NCBI RefSeq assembly: GCF_000005505.3
Contig: NC_016132.3
Span: 49,428,914 to 49,492,913 of the forward strand
DNA length: 64,000 nt
Reading direction: 5' to 3'
Source: Brachypodium distachyon
Taxonomy: Eukaryota > Streptophyta > Magnoliopsida > Poales > Poaceae
The notes beneath the pieces were generated by a model. That model did no database searches. It had not been told where the DNA came from and worked only from the letters and a program-made list of their open reading frames with translations. Positions 31,550 to 44,421 of the stretch are shown one piece after another (positions within the stretch are counted from its first letter, which is position 1; each line of letters begins with the position of its first letter). The translations under genes were made by a program, and so were the position numbers.

Positions 31550-34500
31550 ATGATGCCGGGCATGCCGGCTGCCAACGGTGGTGCCATCGTCCCGTTCTCA
31601 GGGGAGCCACACCATGCGGCGTCGGTACCACACGTGCGGCCCATCCGCCACGGCGTAGCGCCGCCCATCTTCCGCGTCTACGTTTCCTGGTCAAGCGGCA
31701 ACCTCCTGCAGGTAGCCTGTCTCCGACAGCCGAGTCCGGAGGACGGCGGAGGCAGCGGCTCGGAGGAGGTCGCCGGGAGAGTGGTGGAAGTGAACCTTGG
31801 CGTTGGCAATGGCAGCGCGGAGGTCGAGAAGGAGGTCGATGAGGCAGAGATGCGGCGGATCGAGTACGGTTCAGTACCGGCCTTCGCGCTGCTGCAGAGC
31901 AGGAAGAACGCCCTTGCAGGTACTGCTGCAATGTCCCACATGCAAGCAGTCCCAGAGCACGCTGAATGGTGAGCCTTTTGTTTTTGATGTGATAGCTACC
32001 CAAGCCTTTAGAAGCTCAAGTTGTACCTCTGAGATTCCGTTCTGATGCATATATTCATGCCTGCAAAAATTTAAACCTCGTTGGGCCATATCACAGGCAC
32101 AGCTTATCAGCTACTGCAGTATCAAATCTGCTTTCCTTAGTGTATGGTATGTTCTGTAGATGAGCATGCTTTTGATTTCAACTTGTTTCATTAGGTGGCA
32201 ATATGTGCTCGAATACAGCAAAACCATCGGTTATCTCCTTGGGAACCCAGATTCTCTTCCTGCTCCCATGATCGAAGATGCAAGGGCTATTCTTAAGGTA
32301 GAACTTCCCATGTATTACACCATTTCTTGATTTTCTCTTCAACAACGTTTTCCTATCATTTAAGTTCAGTTAAAAGAATTATGTTTCTGAATAAAAGGTG
32401 AGTGCTATATTTTACTATACAGGTTAAAGAAAAGCCTACTAGTTTAAAAGCTGCCTGGGAATTGTTGGAGATATTCTATGTCGATAAACAGTTGCACAGC
32501 TGGCTGCCTGAGCGGCTTGTTGATTGGTTAGCCGTAATGCTCCTTCTTTGAACAATTGCCTTGTCCCACCTAGTAAGTCCTACTTACTGTTATAATGCCT
32601 AGGCTTGTCTCTCTTATTCTCTCTCATGTGATTTTAGGATTACGATAGCCTCTTGACCAAGACTGATGGTACGGTGTATTGCAAGCTTAGCAATTTCCAG
32701 AAAAAGCTCATCAACCTGCAGGTTTGATTCTTCTATATGTATGATAGTCTATAGGTCAGAATGGTACCTTACAATCACGTCATTTGCAATTTCTCTATAT
32801 AAACTCTAATAGCTGATCGTGCTTTTAAGTTGATGGGTGATGGCTTAATGTCTGTTTTATGTTATCCATTTACATCTATCGATTTGTATTGCTTCCATGT
32901 TCTAATCATCGTGTCTTACTATTGGTGAGATAAATTGACAACGAGGCAACATTTTATAGATTGTTGAAAATGATCCTGATTACTGGAATGGATTATCAGC
33001 AGCACTTTCAGTTGGATGGCTTGACGTTGTGGTATGTCTATTTCCTTTCACATTTGTATAGGTTTATACTCATATATGTAGCCTACCGTCTGAAGTTGTT
33101 TTTTCTTGCAGGTGAATATGCTACGTTTTCATGGATCGTACCAATTGGATCAGATGGATAACCGTGAGGTACCTAGGTTGTTGCTACTTTGGGGCCATTC
33201 TTCATTTCTTTGTCAGCAATGTTGATCTTGCAAATGAAATTGATTTAAGGGTCTAGGTTATTTGATGATTCCCCCTAATTCGCCCTATTTATCCGAACCA
33301 TGGACTATGCCCAAATGTAGAATTATAACCATGGACTGCCAAGAGTTATTGTGGTTCAGCTATTGCAGCAAATGCAATTATGTTATATTGATGTCTGTAT
33401 CCTCTCTGTTGAATGATTTAAAGGTTTAAGCCTATTTAAAATTCTGTTTAATTGGTTACAGCAATTGTGGAGAGAGCTATTAAGTCGCAATGCTGGATGT
33501 ACCATAATTTTGTTAATATGATTGTGGGAAGAGAGTGACTGTGAGGACTTACGATTCTCTGGTCTGTTTGGGATTTTCTTTTCTTCATAGTTTGACTGGA
33601 TACTTTCATTTCAGAAATAAGACAGGGCAAAAAAGTTACTATGGTATATTGTAATTCATGCTTTGATTTTATTATCACTGGTGCTGATTTAGTTATGTAG
33701 TACTTCATTTTTCCTTCGCAATTTTTTTTACTGGGACCTATATTTCCTTGTAGCTTTGACCATATGCTATTATTTGTATGATGTCAGTAGATTTTATGCA
33801 CAACTAATCCTAACAACATGATTTCCTTTGGTCCATCAGACAGAAAACGGATTAGTTGAGGCTGTTGCTGTTCTTGTCTCAACCATGCCGCGCATGAGAC
33901 CAGATTTGCCAACGGGTAAATTAGGCCAGTGCTGTAAAACAAGACCTGATTTTATCAAGGTATGCTTTGTAAATTGCTGCTGTCTTTTCAGGCATCTCTC
34001 CGTCCCTCTGAACTTTGGACATTGCATGTTAGTGCGTTTCATATTGCAAATCTATGCCACTAAAGTAAAGATAATATTTTTTCCTTAACTTTGCAAAACC
34101 ATAACATATACAAGAGTATTAGTTAGCCTGTTTCTACACTCGTTGCTGCTTGCATGACCACCATGATGACCGGATACTACTGCTCATGTCACTGCATACA
34201 TACGACCATATTATACTTCTGCCCACTCAGATGTTTGCTGCTTGCACTGCGATGGAGCACCATATCTATTTGCTATCCTCTGTACTTGTTAATTGTTATG
34301 CACTTTCTGATTCACTCCACTGCAAGTTATCACTTCTACCTTGTGCTCTCTCCTTGCTGCTGCTGCCTGCTTTGTGCCCATTGTTGAAGTATGAGTGCAT
34401 GGCCACCTTTCTTCAACAGTTAAATGTCTGGCAAATTATTCATGAAAGTTTGTGGTAACAGAGTCAAAATAACTAAGTTCGAGACCTGGCTGGTCCCAAG

Positions 34501-37269
34501 TGAAAAAGAATCCAGCCATTTTGAGTCCATGTCATAGGCCTGAGGGAGCCTAGATTTGAGAGTGGAGTATATTTCCTACCTTTCCTCGGTGAGCTTAAAC
34601 TTTTGGACAAACTAATTGGTGCTTGAAACTCAATAATCGCGTAAGTTTAAGGAGGTTTGTTTTGGGACCAACCCTATGAATGGTCAGGCATTACAATTCT
34701 GGTCACAGTGCTGATTGGTCAGGGCACAGTTTTTAATGTGGCATATATGGGTTTCTAAATTTTGTGCCTGCTTTTGGTACCCAGAGATGCAAATCTTGAC
34801 TAAACTGATTTAGTGTATGTATTTTGATAATCCCCTATCTGCTCATGGTAAGATGACATATGGTTTCAAAGTGAAAAATGTAATACCCTTCTGATTCTTT
34901 TAATTGAAATGGTTTTACCTTGTTACTCATCCTCTCAAATTGGTGCCACACTGGTTGGGCTTTGTGAAATAGCAGCACCAATCTTCCATACTTATTCTTT
35001 CTGTCTTTTCAAACTTGAGATTCATGTATAAAAAATGTACTCACAAAGTTGTCGCAGTTGAAGTTAGTGGAAACATTTTGATTAGCTATTTGTATTTGCA
35101 GGCCTGGGAAAAATGGCGAGGTCAAGTAAGTAAACTGGAGTGCAGTGCATTTTGGATTCAGTGTGGTCACCAAAAAACTCGTGATGGTTTGAAGAATCTG
35201 CTTCACATCATGATGGGGAATATAAAGGACGTCACTGCAGCTACTTCCCACTGGCTGGAGCTATTCACTTCTCATGTTCTTTACATAAGGCCATTTACGG
35301 TGGTTAGTCTCATATCCATGCAGTTAGTCTTGTATTGTCAGTTCTAATGTTTTGTGGTTCATTTGCTTGACTAATATTTGTGGCATTCCTTGATGCCCGA
35401 TGCTTGAGTAAAGATGTGCCAGATGCCCTTAGTTCCTCCATTGTCGACCAAAATTTTCAATTTAGATTGATCTGTGACATGATCTCAGGACCCATTGTAT
35501 GAATGGCAGCATATGTTTGAACAATAACTCGTGTTTTAAGATGACCAATATTTACCCTGAGTCCCTGACTGAATTTTCTGAAACCTATTATCTCTTTTAT
35601 GATGCAATTATTAACTTTTGGCATAGACATGCAGACGATAAGAATATGCAGCTATTATGATGCAAGGGAGTACATGTTTGAACAATAAAAATATCATGTC
35701 ATGTTTTGCTAAAATCTACATTATTTCAGGGTTTCGAAGGTATGCATCACTTGGCACAGAAATGCATACAGCTTAAGCCGTCTTTCGACAATAATGGATT
35801 AACAGGCCTCCTTACTGGTATCCTTTCAGAAAACCCAGAGGTTGGCGTCCAACGTTATCCTCCTGACTTCCATTTGACCTTGAACTACCCTTTCTTGGTG
35901 GCGTAACATCTTTTTTTCATGGTTAGGTTGTCTTGGCAGAGTGCACAAAGAAATTTGGACCATGGTAAACTGGCAACTGGTATTCGATTTTCTACCTACT
36001 GTCAACTTTGCAACGCTGTGATCTAATAGATTTCGCCATCTCTAACTGTAGGATGGTCACACATGCTATGGAGCTGTTGGCAGCTGATAATGACTACGCA
36101 GATATTATGTTGCATGAAGAGCGGCCTAATTTTGGTGGTATGAGCATAGAGGAACTGCACCGGCTTGTCTATGCTCAAGTTTTGTGTTCTCATTCTTTAA
36201 CTTGGCAAGTAAGTTTTGTAACACCACTAAATAACTAGACCAGCTTATGTTATGTCGTTTGGTTCATCTTTGAATATCCTGGTGTATGTATTGGCGGTAT
36301 CATGTGGTTTGCTATAATCCGTGGTCCAGTTTGATGTATTAGATCTTCTATGCAACTGTGTTATCTGTTTATGATAGGCGAAATACTTGTTTTGATATTG
36401 TTAGTAATGGCCATCTTGCACGTTTGGTGCTCAGATTGCACCGACTTATCTGTCCTCATGTCTAAACCAAGGCCTAGGGCTCTTGGAAATTCTACTTCTC
36501 AAGCAACCCATACAAGATAACCGTCTAGTACTGAAGGTACATGTATTTGACTTGATATTTCCTTGCAGTGTTCCTTTATCTTTTATTTCTTACATAAAAC
36601 TTTTTTCTAAGAGCAGACTTTGGAGCTTTGCCGTTTGTATGAGCTGGAGAATGTCAGTACAAACATCATGAAGGTAAATGTGGTTTGCGAATTGTAATTC
36701 ATGCATAACTTTGAAGAGTTTGAAACACACTCGTTCAAGATCATCTTAGGGTCTGAACAAGGTTTAGCCTTTATCTAAGTATTCAAACTTCAATTAGGGA
36801 GTCCTTGTTTTCTAGTCTAACTTGCTGTCCTCTGGCCGTAACTTGACCTAAGAGTTCCTGTAACCCGATTTAGTAACTTTTTGATTTTCTCTTTTAGATT
36901 GCAGGTATTTTTCATTGGAAGCATGGTAGAAAAGGGACAGGTGTTTACTGGTTCCAGCAAGCTCATGATAAAGTACGACTTGATAGAATTGCTCAACAGT
37001 TATTTGAACGCATTGGGGAGTCGGTCGCAGCTGATAATTTTAAGGTGCCAAGTTCTCCCCTTATGTCTCCCCTACTGTTAGGTTTTTGTTCAGTATTAAC
37101 CAAGTAAAATTGATGAAAAGATGTTTTAGCAATGATATCATTCATGGCAATATCTAATAGTGGTTTTGCATGGTCAGCAATGGGAAGGGTTGCTTGAGTT
37201 ACTAGGTTCTGACATTGGTAGTGCCGGTGGTCTTGAGTTCCTTCACAGGTATTTCTTTCCCTTTTCATC

Positions 37270-37307
<38 letters not shown>

Positions 37308-38003
37308 AATAATAGTTTATATCAGCTTAACATATGCTTTAACAAAGGTACCGAGATTTCAAAAGATCCCTTCAGCAGGCGCTAGAAGGGAGGACTGCTG
37401 AGGCTGCTCGGCAGACCGTGGAGTTTCTTATACAGGTAAAAGTGTACACATCAGCTGAGCTCCTGCAATTCAGTTCATGACCGCTAGTAGAAGAGGTGTA
37501 AAAAAGCAGGCACCTTAGAGGACGCCGATAGTCTATTCTGGCTCCATGTTTATGATCTGAGGCATTAATTGATTGCTTATATATGATCTCTTTTGCAGTT
37601 AATGAGAAACCCTTCTACACCACAGCGTTTCTGGCTGCCTCTTCTACATGACTCGGTAAGCTATCACAGGCTTGATCAGTAGTTAAGATCTTCATTTAGT
37701 AAAGTAGCTTAGCTAAATCGTATGTCTCCCTACCTTATTTTAATCCACACTAACCTTGAGGTTGTTTTGGACATTTCATTCTACTTGTCGCCACCTTTTC
37801 TGCAGGTGATGCTACTTAACTGCAAACCCCGCCCGCTGTTGAATGTTGCTGAAACGACCTTGTTGTTGAACAAACTACAAGAAGTGTCAATGGCCAAGCT
37901 GCGCCCTGACTATTGCAGCAATCAGCTAACAAGCCATGCACTGAACTCCGTCAGATTGGCTCTGGCATCGAATCTCGCCTGCGCCATTCTTGAAGAACCT
38001 TGA
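31550..38003 (+). CDS. NUP85: Nucleoporin NUP85 (Y-complex subunit)
   Basis: Scaffold nucleoporin of the Y (Nup107-160) complex of the nuclear pore. Eighteen GT-AG exons: 31550-31968, 32195-32297, 32423-32533, 32638-32721, 32960-33031, 33112-33168, 33840-33959, 35102-35302, 35730-35840, 35927-35964, 36052-36208, 36435-36536, 36617-36673, 36898-37044, 37178-37248, 37348-37435, 37599-37655, 37806-38003; 730 aa. I recognise the family by recall of plant NUP85: MPGMPAANGG with PIRHGVAPPI near the N-terminus, WQYVLEYSKTIGYLLGNPDS, WEKWRGQVSKLECSAFWIQC, VTHAMELLAADNDYADIM and the C-terminal ALNSVRLALASNL. It is an alpha-helical solenoid without catalytic residues. Start: two consecutive ATGs (31550, 31553); the family usually begins at MPGM, so 31553 is equally possible. 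A GT at 31920 could be misread as the exon-1 donor, but the frame requires 31968. Confidence 0.96.
37273..37305 (+). repeat. (CT)n microsatellite in NUP85 intron 15
   Basis: About 16 CT units, beginning 25 bases after the donor of this 99-bp intron. Likely polymorphic; long CT tracts so near a donor may affect splicing but no evidence is visible. Confidence 0.95.
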
Positions 38004-38747
38004 ATTCTGATCATCTTTAGTGGAGTATCAGATCCAGTTTGCTGGATGCGGGGAGTGTTGTTCTCTCGGCGTTGCTTGGCAGTTAAATTGTCAGGCCCTG
38101 TATGTTTCTTGAGAAAAGTGTACGAGAGGTGCGGTGGAGGTATATCACTGTATTTTGTTTTTTTAGCTCTAGTGATCCCAGCTGTCGTTTTCTCCCCTAC
38201 AAAGCGATGCTTGTAATTGTATTTTGGGGGCTAAATTTGTGTTACTAAAATCTCAGTGTACTCACTGCATCCAGTGGTCTTCTTGGAAAGAAATGGAAGT
38301 ATTAACGGTTTTCACACTTGGACAAGTCCAGTGGTGTTGGTTCTATTCTAATGTAGAAGGGTATCCGAGTTGATTTGCTTTCGTCCGTGAACCCCACGTA
38401 TGTTTGCAGATATTTTTGCAACCCTCCATTCCCATGTTCAGATGTCGGTCAGTCCAACGGTTCTTACCGTATGTATCACTCTGTTCCTAAATGTAAGAAG
38501 TTTTAATTTTTTATTAGAACAAGATAGGACTCCTTAAATGTAGGAATGGAGTGAGTATGGTTGATTTTGAATTTTATTTTATTGGGTCAAGAGAATGTCT
38601 ACCATTTTAACTTCTCTAATCCGCCAGTGGCCATCAACACTTCACTGCTTCAGTTCGGTCAGGGTACGATACCAGAGCAGAGGGCACGATACAGCTCCAC
38701 TCCGCCAGTGGCCATCCTCCCCAACTCAACGCCCCTGCTTAACCACA
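38004..38747. other. NUP85 3' UTR to STT3A 5' UTR, including a MITE
   Basis: The head-to-tail gap is 744 bp. A Stowaway relic is at 38474-38557. The block CCGCCAGTGGCCATC occurs twice (about 38621 and 38702) in the STT3A leader. The NUP85 poly(A) site was not determined. Confidence 0.5.
38474..38557. mobile_element. Short Stowaway-like MITE (about 84 bp)
   Basis: TATCACTCTGTTCCTAAATG at left and CATTTAGG-complement CTTAAATGTAGGAATGGAGTGAGTA region at right; TA at both edges. Same family as the fragment at 12640-12726. Confidence 0.75.
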
Positions 38748-41700
38748 ATGGCGGAGCTTGAGGCCACCGTGGCGGCCAGCGGCGGGGGTAGCGCCCGACT
38801 CAGGAAAGCCTTCGGCGGCGTGCTGTGTGCTTTCACCCTCCTCCTTATCGGCATCCTCGCCTTCTCGATCCGCCTCTTCTCCGTAAGATCCATTTTACAC
38901 TTCTAACCCACGTCCTCTGGATCCTGCTGGGAATGGCATTAGGATTTTCCGAATGCTACGCCTATCTCACTTGTCCCTTTGGTGTTTGGTGTTTGGTGTG
39001 CCGTCAGGTGATCAAGTACGAGAGCGTGATCCACGAGTTCGATCCCTACTTCAACTACCGCGTCACCCAGGTTGGTTTCTCCGGCGCCAGATTGTTGCTA
39101 ACTGTTCGATTGTTCAGCTGTCTGTGGAAGCATGTGAAATTGAGCTCAAAGAGTAGGAAGCCACGTTCATATGTTGTTCGGTCTGTCGACTGTTATGGAT
39201 TAGCTTATGGACAGATTTCGTGATAGTATCCAGTGGTGAGAAAATTGGGATCAATATATGATTGGGACTTGGCATAATGGCATGTGATTTTTTTGGGTGT
39301 AGTTTGTTGTTTAGATTTCCGTGCACGTATTTATCTGTTTGGTCTTGGTGTACTGAAAGCATTATTGTTGCTCATTTATATTTCTATCCACTATATGTTT
39401 GATATTTCGCTTCTTTATTTCAGTTTTTGACAAAGAGTGGAATCTACGAGTTTTGGAACTGGTTCGATGATCGAACATGGTATGGTTGCTGGGACATATG
39501 AATAATTCAGAATAAATTATTTATCTTCTTAGCTTCTTACTGTTACCTGTAAAATAGGTACCCCCTCGGGCGTGTTATTGGTGGCACTGTTTATCCTGGT
39601 TTGACACTGACGGCTGGCACTATATGGTGGTACGTAAAATGTTGCAATCCATAGCATATTATCATTTATCAGTGAAATACATTGTTCGACTGCTTTTGAA
39701 AACTGTGCCTAAAATCTTTGGTTGGTATAGGTTGCTAAACTCCATTAACATCCCTCTGTCGGTGGAAACTGTCTGTGTGTTCACTGCTCCGATTTTCTCA
39801 GCGAATGCTTCCTGGGCAACTTATCTGTTGACAAAGGTTGTTTTCTTCATATAAAATCACACGTGCTAGCTCAAGTTTTACCACCACAAAAATTAACTAT
39901 ATAATTTCCCTCCAGGAAGCAAAGGGACATGGGGCTGGTTTGATGGCAGCAACTATCTTAGCAATGGTATGTTCTGTTTCTTTTTGTCTTTTCTTTTTGT
40001 GAGGAAGGGTAATATCCAAGGAAGCCTTGTGTAATTGACAAGTAGGTCTATTCCCTGCACGTCAAAAGCATGAACAGTCAGAGTGATCTTATAATTGCTT
40101 AATCAAAGAACATGTATGAAACTAAAACTTAGAGCTAAGTGGCTGAAACAGCTCAGAATGGCCTGGGGGAAACTAGAAAAATATGGACTGGAGCCAAAAG
40201 CTGGAAACCAATCCTTCTCTGAATTATGGGATTTGAAATTGCCTGTCGCTGAAAATCCTAATATGAATGTATGATTTTTTGCTTCTGTGGGCATGGAGTA
40301 GAGGCCGACTGTCTCATTTATTTGTGATCTATGACACGAGACTGTCTTTCCATCTTTTTATACATGCCTACTTACTACTATCATATCCTTATACCCTACC
40401 TTGTAAAGAGCACTTAATCGACAACCTACTTATCACTCCTCCCACTATGCAGGTCCCCTCATACATCTCAAGATCTGTTGCAGGTAGCTACGATAACGAA
40501 GCTGTAGCAATATTTGCTTTAATATTCACATTTTATCTATACATAAAGGTTAGGTTCTCAAGTTGTCCTTCAGAATTTTAGGCCTGGTTCTTTTTTTGCC
40601 TTCTCTTTGTGCCTTGAAGATCACATGAAATGATTCTGCAGACACTAAACACGGGTTCACTATTTTATGCAACGCTTAATGCTCTCTCATACTTTTACAT
40701 GGTAAGTTTTTCTTTGACAACCTTAAAAGAGCTACAAGATACCACAGATTTTCGAAATTACACTGTATTTCTCCTTTTCAGGTATGTTCATGGGGAGGCT
40801 ACACATTCATCATCAACCTTATCCCTATGCATGTTCTCTTGTGTATTGTCACTGGTCGTTACTCTTCACGACTTTACATTGCTTATGCTCCCCTTGTAAG
40901 TCCATCAGTTTAGTGCCTTACCAAATGTGCACAAATGAATGGTATGAATTCTTGCCCTAACAATTAGAACCACACAGGTTGTACTGGGAACACTTCTGGC
41001 AGCATTGGTGCCTGTTGTTGGTTTTAATGCAGTATTGACATCGGAGCACTTTGCATCATTTTTGGTAGACCAACTATCTATCTACGTACAAATGTTTTCC
41101 TTTCTCCCATGAACTCAGCTTATTGATCCAAAATCTTTCTGTCTGTTAGAAAATGGCTAACCACTTCCTCCTAATCTCTGGAAATGATGTTTGATTTCCA
41201 GGTGTTTATAATCCTCCATGTGGTTGCTCTCGTGTATTACATCAAAGGACTTTTAACTCACCGACTCTTCAAAGTGGCTACGACATTTGTTATAACAGTT
41301 GGTTTGTAAGTTTGTGATGTTGAAATCAGTTCAAATGCATAAAAAGAGGTGTTAAACTTGTTAGTGGTTCATAATGTTCACAAGGAAACATTTGTTGCTC
41401 ATAATTTAAAACAAAGCAGATGTTCTGTACACATGCTAATATCAAGGATTCCTGCAGAGCCCTTTGTTTCGCTGCAGTAGCAATACTTGTTGCACTAGTG
41501 GCATCTAGCCCAACAAAAGGTTGGAGTGGGCGCAGTCTGAGTCTACTTGACCCGTAAGTTCTCATCAAAATTTGGTTCGCAATACACTTATTTTGATGCA
41601 TTGATAATTAAGCTGACTCTGGTCATTAAGAGCACATAAACATGACACGATTTAATTAGAGCCATCTTCCCTCTGGATTTAAAGTTGCTAAAGAGATGTA

Positions 41701-44421
41701 CCACAATTAAGGTTTAAGCGTTGGTACAAAAGGACTTTTATTTCCATTACTGATTAGCACACATATTTAGTGATACCTCAAATCAGCATGCAGGACAGAA
41801 ATAATTCTAAATCCAGTTATGATGGATCCATGCTTCTTCGTTTTCTACATAAGATGATGCGTTGAATTCTTTTTTTCTTTTTTTCTTTTTTTCTTTTTTT
41901 CTTTTTTTTGCGAAAAGATGCCTTGAATTCTTTTTGTTTTGTTCGTTTCTTACAGAACCTATGCAAGCAAGTATATCCCTATCATTGCTAGCGTGAGTGA
42001 ACATCAGCCACCTACATGGCCTTCTTACTTCATGGATATCAATGTGCTAGCCTTCTTAGTTCCTGCTGGGATCATAGTAAGTGTTCATATTTTGTTGAAA
42101 GATGGAATTTAGTTTGTGTTTAGCATTGTTTTAATTTATTTTCCGTAACACAATTTGCAGTCATGCTTCTTACCTTTATCCGATGCAAGCTCATTTTTGG
42201 TCTTGTACTTGGTAACTTCAGTATATTTCTCTGGTGTAATGGTAAGTCTTCATTGTGGAAGAAATTTACAGTACCGTGCTGGTTTATTTATCAGTTGAAA
42301 GTAATATTGGTGCACTGTTAGGTACGACTTATGCTTGTCCTCGCCCCTGCTGCATGCATTTTGTCTGGGATTGCTCTGTCAGAAGCTTTTAACGTCCTGA
42401 CACGATCAATGAAATTTCAGCGCTCAAGATCCGATGATGGCCTTTCTACTGTATGATTCTTCCTTCATCATTATTGTTCGATAGTTAGATTCTGCAGAAT
42501 GTTTACTGATGTATGGTGCCCTTTCAAATTGAAGGCTAGGGATAGTACCCCAGGGAGTTCCAGTGCTGCAGCTACTATCACAAGTTCAACAGAAAATGAT
42601 AACATGACAAATGAAAAAGCAGAAAATGTTTCAAAGGAAAGACCATCAAATAAGAATCGGAAGAAGGAAAAAGAATCAGTGGGAAGTTCTGCTGTCAGGC
42701 ATGAAAAGGAGGAAAAACTTTGTGTACTGCCTTCCGAAGCATCTGCTATGGGTATACTGTCCCTGATCATACTATGTGGATTGTATGTGGTAAGGTAGTG
42801 TTATCACCGGAAGCAGCATTCTCGTTAGAGTAAGACTGTTAGTCAATGATGCCATTTTCGCAGGTCCATTGTGTATGGGCAGCTGCAGAAGCATACTCTG
42901 CACCCTCAATTGTGCTGACTTCTCGTTCACATGATGGGTTGCATGTTTTTGATGATTTCCGCGAAGCTTATGCATGGCTGAGCCATAACACAGAAGTAGA
43001 AGATAAGGTATGCCTTCTCACCTATTCTTGTCACTCAATTGTATAATGGTGACAGTAATAGGATAACGATTGTTGTAGGTTGCATCTTGGTGGGACTATG
43101 GTTATCAGACAACTGCAATGGCCAACAGGACTGTGATTGTAGACAACAATACCTGGAATAACACACACATAGCGACAGTTGGGACAGCAATGTCGTCCCC
43201 AGAAAAAGCAGCATGGGAGATCTTCAATTCCTTAGATGTAAAATATGTGCTTGTTGTCTTTGGAGGTTGATGCTTTTTGGACTTTTGGGAATAACAATAT
43301 TTTAAGCAAGTGCTTCCAGATTCAAGACTCCCTAACGCCTGGTAATTTTTTTATTTTCAGGGCTTATTGGCTATCCAAGTGATGATATTAATAAGTTCCT
43401 CTGGATGGTTCGAATCGGAGGTGGTGTATTCCCTCACATTAAGGAACAAGATTACCTTGTAAGTTCTGAGCTTGCCTTTTGCAACTCATTGGTAGTACCC
43501 CCTTCCCAAAAAGTAAGTCATATAAGTTTTGTCCTAAGTCAAACTTTTTTGAGTTTGACCAAGTTTATACAACAAAATATAAACATCTATAATGTGAAAT
43601 AAATATACCATGAATGAAAACATATGCCATGATGAATCATTAATACTGATTAGGTGCTGTATATTTTGGTATTTATTTCTATAAACTTGGTCTTGCTCAA
43701 ACTTATAGTTTGGGAAGGAGGAAGTATTTTGTTTGTAAACTCATTTTCAGTTAGTAATTTAATAACTTGGGAAGAAAAACACTGTCAGCTATGTGAAATT
43801 CCAAATCGCTTTTGAATTCTTATGTTATATTATTTCTATAGAAGGATGGCAACTACCGTGTTGATGCTCAAGGCACCCCAACAATGCTGAATTGCCTCAT
43901 GTACAAGCTTTGTTATTACAGGTCTGTCAATTCGGAAGTTAGCATACCATGCTCAAGTAACACAACTACGGTTTTTTTTTTTGACATTTGTTCTCCTTTG
44001 CACATAGATTTGTTGAGACTGATGGTAAGGGATTTGATAGAGCGAGAAGATATGAAATAGGAAGGAAGCATTTTAAACTGACCCATTTTGAGGAGGTGCA
44101 GTGCTGCTACTCTCCCCCCCACAATCATTTGGAAGTTAAAATCACATCACGGCCTTGATTGACTGCATCTGCAGCGTATTCATCTACTGTACTGTATTGC
44201 TTACTGCAGGCTTTTACAACCCACCACTGGATGGTTAGGATTTACAAACTAAAATCTCAAAAGAACAGGGTCCAAGGAGTGTTGAAATTGAAATCTGTAA
44301 GTCAGACAATACTGCAGCTTGCCTACAATCATGTACTTTTGAATCTAACATCTTTTCCCTGCAGAGTTCAAAAACAAGCTCGATGCACAAAGGCGGCAGA
44401 AAGAAGAACCCATGGCAATAG
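38748..44421 (+). CDS. STT3A: Oligosaccharyltransferase catalytic subunit STT3A
   Basis: ER membrane enzyme that transfers the N-glycan from dolichol to Asn-X-Ser/Thr. Twenty-three GT-AG exons: 38748-38882, 39008-39070, 39424-39479, 39558-39629, 39731-39836, 39916-39966, 40453-40548, 40642-40701, 40782-40895, 40978-41064, 41202-41305, 41458-41553, 41956-42076, 42161-42241, 42322-42450, 42535-42789, 42864-43007, 43079-43265, 43361-43458, 43842-43921, 44008-44095, 44210-44296, 44365-44421; 788 aa. The catalytic Asp is in [10 protein letters not shown] (Asp57), the hallmark SWWDYGY is at 593-599, and many hydrophobic segments fill the N-terminal two thirds. A Ser/Lys-rich hydrophilic insert (about 442-500) is typical of plant STT3A. 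NRT and NNTWNNT sequons follow WWDYG. The C-terminus ends GGRKKNPWQ. Confidence 0.97.
41856..41935 (-). repeat. Tail-only retro-insertion in STT3A intron 12
   Basis: GATGCGTTGAATTCTTTTT (41856-41874) and GATGCCTTGAATTCTTTTT (41917-41935) form a 19-bp direct repeat with one mismatch. Between them are repeated CTTTTTTT units ending GCGAAAA; on minus this is TTTTCGC followed by a long A-rich tail. It is 20 bp upstream of the acceptor at 41955 and contributes to the pyrimidine-rich stretch in front of exon 13. Confidence 0.7.
43496..43726. mobile_element. Stowaway-like MITE in STT3A intron 19
   Basis: TACCCCCTTCCCAAAAAGTA at left and TTTGGGAAGGAGGAAGTA at right are complementary over about 15 bp with TA edges; internal blocks CAAGTTTATA and TATAAACTTGGTC are also inverted. 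Intronic, so it does not change the protein. Confidence 0.75.

Noticed and set aside
31920..31921. GT as NUP85 exon-1 donor
   Set aside because: Would remove the conserved AAMSHM...PEHAEW segment; the donor at 31969 keeps frame and conservation.
41326..41601. Minus-strand open frame in STT3A
   Set aside because: Spans intron and exon 12 antisense; no domain.
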